Part shown: positions 54,901-60,000 of the stretch, piece after piece | Position numbering within the stretch: position 1 is the first letter of the stretch | Layout of the letters: the number at the start of each line of letters is the position of its first letter | Assembly (NCBI RefSeq): GCF_026151205.1 | Contig: NC_087079.1 | Span: forward strand, 9,974,635 to 10,034,634 | DNA from: Bolinopsis microptera | Taxonomy: Eukaryota; Ctenophora; Tentaculata; Lobata; Bolinopsidae | Length of the DNA: 60,000 nucleotides | Direction: 5' to 3' | Notes under the pieces: model-generated | Seen by the model: the letters and a program-made list of their open reading frames with translations, nothing else | Databases searched by the model: none | What the model was told of the DNA's origin: nothing | Made by a program: the position numbers and the translations under genes

Positions 54901-57900
54901 AATGGCAACAAAATGCTGCCAAAAGTTACTATTTATGGTGTTTCTTCTGAAGTTCTTGACGATATAGACACTACAGCTGTAGGGAATGATGCCGATAAAC
55001 TTAGGGATCTTGAAAAGAACCACTTAGTCGCCCAAATTGTGGAGAAAAACTCGTCCATCAAAGATTTGTATGAAGCAGGGCACACTATCAGTATTGTCTA
55101 TCTCAATAAGATAAAACGTTTCACCAACGATAAGCAGGAACGCATAGAGCTCACTATTGGAATCAAACTATCACCATCTGTCTATAGAGTCCTCTTTAAC
55201 CAACAACAAGGATCTCTCTATTTAGGTAGTCGCAGATACAAGGTAACTGATCGCTTCTACATCAAACAGTGTTATCATTGTCAAATGATTGGACACACTT
55301 CTGTTGACTGTAATGAAGTCAAAACAAATAAACATCCTACCTGCATGTACTGTATGGGAAGTCACCGGTCTTCAGCATGTCAATTTAAGCAGAAGAAGGA
55401 CAAACATGCCTGTGCTCGATGTTTGGCTTCAACACACACTAATGATGCCGAGAATTCAAGAACACATAATGCGGCAGCTTACGATTGTCCTGTGTTGGTA
55501 AGAGAAACTAAACGTATTTCTGCTAACACTGACTTTATTTCAAAAAACGTAATGTGAAATTAGGTGCTAATCGACAGAAATCACAGCTTTCTATTGGTTG
55601 TTTCAACGCAAGGTCTCTATGCAACAAAACTTGTGGCGTACTAGAAATGCTTAAAGATAACTCGATTTCTATCTGTTGTATCACGGAAACTTGGCTAAAA
55701 ACTAATGATCGGGCAAAGTTTGCCGAAATCCGTGATTTTGGGTTCGATATTATCAGTGCCCCTCGAAGAGGTAGGGGAGGTGGTGTTGGTTTTCTCTTCA
55801 ACCCCAAAATGATATCGCCTGTACGCAATGATGTTACTAAATATTCATCTTTTGAAGTACTTGAATGTGTCATTAAAACTGCTGATGAGATTATCAGGCT
55901 ATGTGTAGTTTATCGCAGCACTCAGGCCAAAGCGAAATATGATGAAACAAAAATATCTAAGTTTATGGATGACTTTGATGGATACCTGGACAATCTTCTG
56001 CTTAAAACTGGATCTCCAATTATTTGTGGTGACTTTAATTTCCATGTTGAAGACATATACAATAATGTTGCCCAGAACTTTATTGCTCTTTGTGAGAGTA
56101 AAGGCTTCCTTCAGCATGTCGACTCTCCTACTCACATCTCCGGCGGGACACTGGACTTGTTATTTACTCTAGGCTGTGTAAGTGACTCATTGTCTGTAAC
56201 AGATATGATGGTAGAGACAAGCACTGGTACCAGCTCTGATCACTATCTAGTAAGTTTTCAGGTCCCAGTCACATTCGATCTTCATAAAGCTCGTACATAT
56301 GAAGAAAAAGATGTCAGAGAGCTAAGCAAAATTGACATCGATAAGTTCAGGGAAGATCTGTTTTGTTCAGAGCTTAACCTTTCTGAATATCAATCCTTAG
56401 ACGAGGCTGTGAACCTTTATCAAAATGTCCTTGAACAGGTGCTAGACAAACATGCCCCACTTATTACGAAACGATTTACTGCTGAAAAGTCTGATTTTTG
56501 GGATAATAAATGTCAAATTGCTGTCAGAGAGAGGAGAAGGGCAAAACGAAAAGCCAAAAAGTATCCAGAGAATGATGAGTTTAAAACTACTCATTTTGAA
56601 AAATGTGTTGACGCAGAAATCACTATCAATCGAGCTAGGGATGGCTACTATGATAAACAGCTCAGTTCTTGCAAAGGAGACTCGAAAGGGACCTATTAAG
56701 TCATAAATAAACTTTTAGATAAGGAATATGGCTCCAACAAATTGCCAAATGGTGAAGATATCGAAGTGGCTGCCAAACTCAAGACTTTCTTCGATCAAAA
56801 AGTAAAGACCATTTACTCTAATATTGAGAAGGAAATTCAAAATACTTCCCTAAACGGTCAAGGTACCAAAGACTCTACTTCGATAGATAATGCAAAGTGT
56901 AGACTTAATCAGTTTAAGGAAGTCTCATTATCAGACCTTGAAACCTTAATTAAGAGTCTTCCCAATAAATCAAGCGTACTCGATGTCATACCAATGTGGC
57001 TCTTCAAGAACTGCTTACCCGAGCTTCTCCCAATCATCCATTACATCGTGAATGAATCACTAAGAGTCGGAAAGTTTCCATCTGCCCTAAAAGAAGCATC
57101 TATTAGGCCTGGACTCAAGAACCTACCTTAGATGTTGATGAGCTGAAAAACTATCGACCGATTAGCAATCTAACTTATCTGTCCAAAATACTAGAAAAAG
57201 TAGTTCATTGCCAATTAAATGAATATGCTGATGTCAACAACCTGTTTTCCCCATATCAATCAGGCTATAGAAAATTCCATAGTTGTGAAACTGCAGTTAC
57301 CAAAATACATAATGATATTCTAATGATGATTGACAGCAAATCGAATGTTGTGCTTCTACTCTTAGATCTATCAGCTGCTTTCGACACCATAAACCATAAC
57401 CTTCTTCTTACGAAACTCAAGAATGCGTATGGTATTACAGAACTAGCACTCAGCTGGTTACAGTGTTACCTTAATAATCGCACATTCAAGGTTAAAGTAA
57501 AAAAAAGCCACATCTTCTGAAGGCTATCTGGATATTGGTGTACCTCAAGGATCCATTTTAGGACCACTACTGTTCATATTGTATACCAGAGATCTTGAAG
57601 AAATTGTCACAAAATATGGTTTCTCGATACATTTGTATGCAGATGACACACAGGTGTACTTTACTTTTGATGTTCACAGTTCTAATCCTGATTTAACGGC
57701 TGTGAAAAATTGCTTTCTGGAGATAAAGCAATGGATGACAGTTAACTTCCTAAAACTAAATGATGAAAAAACAGAGTTCATTGATATAGGACCATATGTC
57801 AGCCCAATCCAGACAATGGATTTAGGAGACCTCTCAATCTGCCCTGTTAGCAAGGCCAAGAACCTGGGATTCCTTTTCGATCACCAAATGAATCTGGACT

Positions 57901-60000
57901 CTCAAATAAATGCTGTCTCCAAAGTATGTTATTTGAATCAAAGGGACTTAGCAAGAATCGGTTCGAAGCTTTCCCATGACCTAAAAGTTCAGTTAGTTCA
58001 CTCCAATATCCTCTGTTTCATAGACTACTGCAACTCAGTCTATTATGGAATAACAGAAAAGAATCTTCATAAGCTACAAAAGATACAGAACAATGCTGCT
58101 AGATTTATCTTTGGTCTTTACGGAAAAAAGATACGTGAACCTATCATGCCTTACCTCAAAAAGCTCCACTTTCTGCCTGTTCGGTTCAGAATTAAGTTCA
58201 AAATATCACTTCTGGTCTTCAAGTGTCTTAATAACATAGCCCCTCAGTACTTACAAGGACACGTCAATCTAAGGGAAGTACGAAGACAAAGTTCCAGACT
58301 AGATGATGACTTTTATTTGTTGAAAGTTCCTCCTGCTCCTCATTTCAGACGAACAGATGCTGCATTTATGTTTTGTGGACCAAAAATTTGGAATGAACTA
58401 CCCTACTCAGTGAGATCATTATCATCTGTAGAATGTTTTTAAAATGCCCTAAAGACGTTTTATTTCCAACTAGCTTTTGATAATATTTCTAATATTTGTC
58501 CATAATGTCTGAACTGATATGAAAGTGCATAATTTTGGTAACTTCATACAAATATTTGTTCATAAAATCTGAACTGTTTAAAAAGTCCATAATCTTGCTA
58601 TTTCAACACTAAGTCTCGCTTGAATGACTTTAATGTACATCTTTGTTGGGTATATTTTAATGTCGAAGCGTGTAATAAATGTTAGAATTTATTTATTTAT
58701 TATTTACATAAACTAATAACCATCACTGCCACTGTCCTGAGGAAATGTGATGGATAATATATTCACATTGTGCGTCCTGAGTCTCGGACTGTGGTTCTGA
58801 ATTACGTGTTCAGATAGTGTAACGAACTTAAGATAATCTTCAATAATTATTAATAATCTACCCAACCCACAGTAACTACACATTGATTGGAGCAGCAATT
58901 ACTTACCATCAACTGCCTGTGCCTCGCCTGTTTGTTTGTTAGATTAATAGATAGGCAAGGGAACAGATAAATTTAAGTCAGTCCTTGACCTACTATTATA
59001 TTGGAGTCCACTAAATTCACACAAATCACAACCAAAATTAAATAAAAATACCAGAGAAAGGTCTAAGGATGGGTTTAGGAGGAACAAACTCCTCAGTTCT
59101 CTTGTCCACCATGTTAACATGGACTTCAGCTCCTTGTGCCTGTCTCACTAACTCTTGTGGGATTTCACTGAGATTGTACACATGTTACGAAGGTTCCAAC
59201 GAAAGTAGGGAAGTTGTAATAGAAGAGTACATTGTCGTGGAGTTTGGGAGATTGAGTTAAAAGTTACAACATTTACCCCTCGTAAACATATCAAAAATAT
59301 ATAAAAGTTTATAAGCCATGCAAATGAAATTACGGAAGCTTCAACAAAATAGTCGAATGTGCGAGATTAACGATTTAGTTAATATTGTTAACAATATTTA
59401 CCCCCTCATGACAGCACTAAGAAACTCCTTGTTAGCAGGATCCTCCATCTTGCGGAGAGGACCATCGTCCACAGTGAAGCCTCCTTTCCAAAACGTTATA
59501 GTGCTTGTTTGTTCCTGAGCTGGAGCTGCTCTTCGCGCTGGGGATGACTTTGTGAAACTGCTGCTAAAGTGAATCACACAACTTTTAACTAAAAATGTTT
59601 TGTCTGGCTGGTCTGGCAAATCATGGTAAGAAAGGTCAACAAGCAGTGAATATAATATTATGGTGTTTGTTTGAGAACTGCAAAATGTTCAACAAAATGA
59701 ACTATTAGGGACAGAACTGAATTGTACTGTGGCATCTAAATCTTACCAGAAGGTATGGGTTCTGAAGTTGAAGAAGAGTCGCCAAGTTTAAAACCACCCC
59801 CACCAAACGCTCCAAAGTTCTGCCCACGACTCGGTTTTCCTTGATCTTCTACAACTTCTGCACCATGCCTGTGATAGTTATAATTTTTAGTGAATATTGG
59901 ACTAAACTGGGAGGAAGCTCTGAAGACTCATTTTTTTTGCCTGATGATCTTTATAATTAGCTATACTTACTCTTTGGCAGAGTTAAAAACATCTGTAACT
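51968..60000 (-). CDS. NSFL1C: NSFL1 cofactor p47 (p97/VCP adaptor), 5' partial
   Basis: Exons on the minus strand: beyond 60000 to 59971, 59747-59868, 59402-59537, 59052-59167, 53649-53782 and 51968-52180 (stop TAG). All phases agree. The order of landmarks matches p47: VFNSAKEHGAE, then a Gly-rich GGGGFKLG segment, an SEP domain ([33 protein letters not shown]), a second [12 protein letters not shown] repeat, and a C-terminal UBX domain ([39 protein letters not shown]). The UBX loop reads FPN, as in p47 and unlike the FPR of other UBX proteins. p47 links the AAA ATPase p97/VCP to syntaxin-5-dependent Golgi and ER membrane fusion. The N-terminal UBA domain lies outside the window. Two introns host mobile elements. 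Confidence 0.95.
52220..53481. mobile_element. TA-flanked 1.26 kb non-autonomous element
   Basis: The left end reads TA then CGGGTATATGCCTCACAGAA; the right end reads TTCTGTGAGGCATATACCCG then TA. The termini are perfect inverted repeats over at least 24 bases with TA target sites, as in Tc1/mariner-like elements. Copies of the word GCCTCACARAATGGCC are scattered inside. A 180-bp block is tandemly duplicated (about 52921-53100 and 53101-53279). No transposase frame was found. It lies in the last p47 intron. Confidence 0.88.
53995..55557 (+). CDS. LINE ORF1 protein with N-terminal PHD-like finger and C-terminal zinc knuckles
   Basis: 520 residues from the ATG at 53995; the upstream open frame has a non-ATG start. 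The N terminus has a Cys/His cluster: CKAC, then [15 protein letters not shown], then FICNDC. This has the spacing of the PHD-like finger found in ORF1 of some CR1 and related LINEs. A coiled-coil-like stretch (about residues 105-180) and a Ser/Pro-rich linker follow. The C terminus has a CCHC knuckle ([14 protein letters not shown]) and two further Cys/His groups ([22 protein letters not shown]), as in retroelement RNA-binding proteins. The stop overlaps the beginning of the ORF2 frame by four bases. Confidence 0.85.
   Translation: MEKSAHNSAKNLLVNGLCKACSNDEVVKSTDIVQCFWCKDSFHAINCDETCNVSAPTVFTAHLSHAVNNTSSYAKRFGRFLFICNDCSTAEEEKRAATTVDRVGLLDNKIDAINLEFREEMSELKTLLKEQLSQKPERAQERSSDQVDFMKQFAEQFSSLKEDLTKNINDVIDNKVNTVVTKSGTVSHTKDVLYSSLFTDSNSSTPSAQPPHVPIAPTRTQPSSPEILILSPKEEQSVNAATMTNVKKFATDKLKSSQVVFLRCNENNKKVSIGFPNAEIRDKATSLLNDGNTLDSYGYQSKNGNKMLPKVTIYGVSSEVLDDIDTTAVGNDADKLRDLEKNHLVAQIVEKNSSIKDLYEAGHTISIVYLNKIKRFTNDKQERIELTIGIKLSPSVYRVLFNQQQGSLYLGSRRYKVTDRFYIKQCYHCQMIGHTSVDCNEVKTNKHPTCMYCMGSHRSSACQFKQKKDKHACARCLASTHTNDAENSRTHNAAAYDCPVLVRETKRISANTDFISKNVM
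55554..58500 (+). pseudogene. LINE ORF2 (endonuclease and RT), disrupted
   Basis: The endonuclease domain reads openly from 55554: [33 protein letters not shown] and [10 protein letters not shown]. An in-frame TAA at 56697 interrupts the linker. The RT follows in three pieces. 56700-57117 includes [15 protein letters not shown]. After a one-base shift near 57118, a piece reads [33 protein letters not shown] and [13 protein letters not shown]. After a second shift in an A-run near 57500, the last piece reads [13 protein letters not shown] and [11 protein letters not shown] further TAA occurs at 58440 before the family's usual C-terminal end. The motif order is that of CR1/Jockey-like elements. 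It is non-functional. Confidence 0.85.

Larger units (their letters stand above)
53850..58710 (+). mobile_element. Decayed CR1-like LINE, two ORFs
   Basis: ORF1 with zinc-finger motifs is intact, and ORF2 with endonuclease and RT is interrupted. The 3' end lies near 58690-58710, in AT-rich TTTA-type repeats. It is antisense to the host p47 gene and sits in the intron between exons 59052-59167 and 53649-53782. The 5' limit is approximate. Confidence 0.8.

Overview
The window is animal nuclear DNA: AT-rich, with intron-split genes bounded by GT..AG sites and many transposable elements. No source is stated. A LysM protein of the LYSMD1/2 type, an NSFL1C/p47 cofactor, an SLC6-fold transporter and degenerate CCCTAA-type repeats all fit a metazoan. 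The low coding density and the mix of Penelope-like, LINE, SINE, hAT and TA/TTAA-target elements would suit an early-branching invertebrate such as a cnidarian, but the sequence does not prove this. No bacterial genes, CRISPR arrays, rRNA genes or functional tRNA genes were seen.

Layout. Positions 69-22196 (+) hold 19 exons of a very divergent SLC6-family protein, open at the left edge. Its first intron (597-3408) is filled by a G/C-tract-bounded repeat element carrying about 2 kb of CT-rich repeats. Its 11.5 kb seventh intron holds a TA-flanked MITE, a SINE, and a complete single-exon gene for a secreted two-module protein (13330-14523, same strand). A non-autonomous hAT element with a perfect 8-bp target duplication lies in the intron after exon 9. 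Positions 22197-26160 are repeats: degenerate CCCTAA tracts, a large inverted-repeat element enclosing a LINE 3' fragment, and CAATTG-containing repeats. A PAM2-motif protein follows (26382-27899, +).

From 28 kb onward the host genes are on the minus strand: a DDX51/Dbp6-type DEAD-box helicase (28275-36464, 10 exons), a LYSMD1/2-type LysM protein (37587-50255, 6 exons), and NSFL1C/p47 (51968 to beyond 60000). All three models stay in phase across every junction. Their introns host a nested pair of TTAA-flanked elements with a Penelope-type GIY-YIG fragment (DDX51), an apparently intact two-ORF LINE and a TA-flanked 2.1 kb element (LYSMD intron 5), and a TA-flanked 1.3 kb element plus a decayed LINE (p47).

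The host genes do not form a pathway: they cover ribosome assembly, p97/VCP cofactor work, a membrane carrier fold and a poly(A)-binding-protein partner. The notable content is the transporter that lacks its sodium-site motif, the nested gene with an internal domain duplication, and several repeat families. These include elements ending in long G/C tracts, a TTAA element nested in another TTAA element, and a TA element studded with a repeated motif. I did not find a clearly new biological system; the repeat elements are the best candidates for something undescribed.
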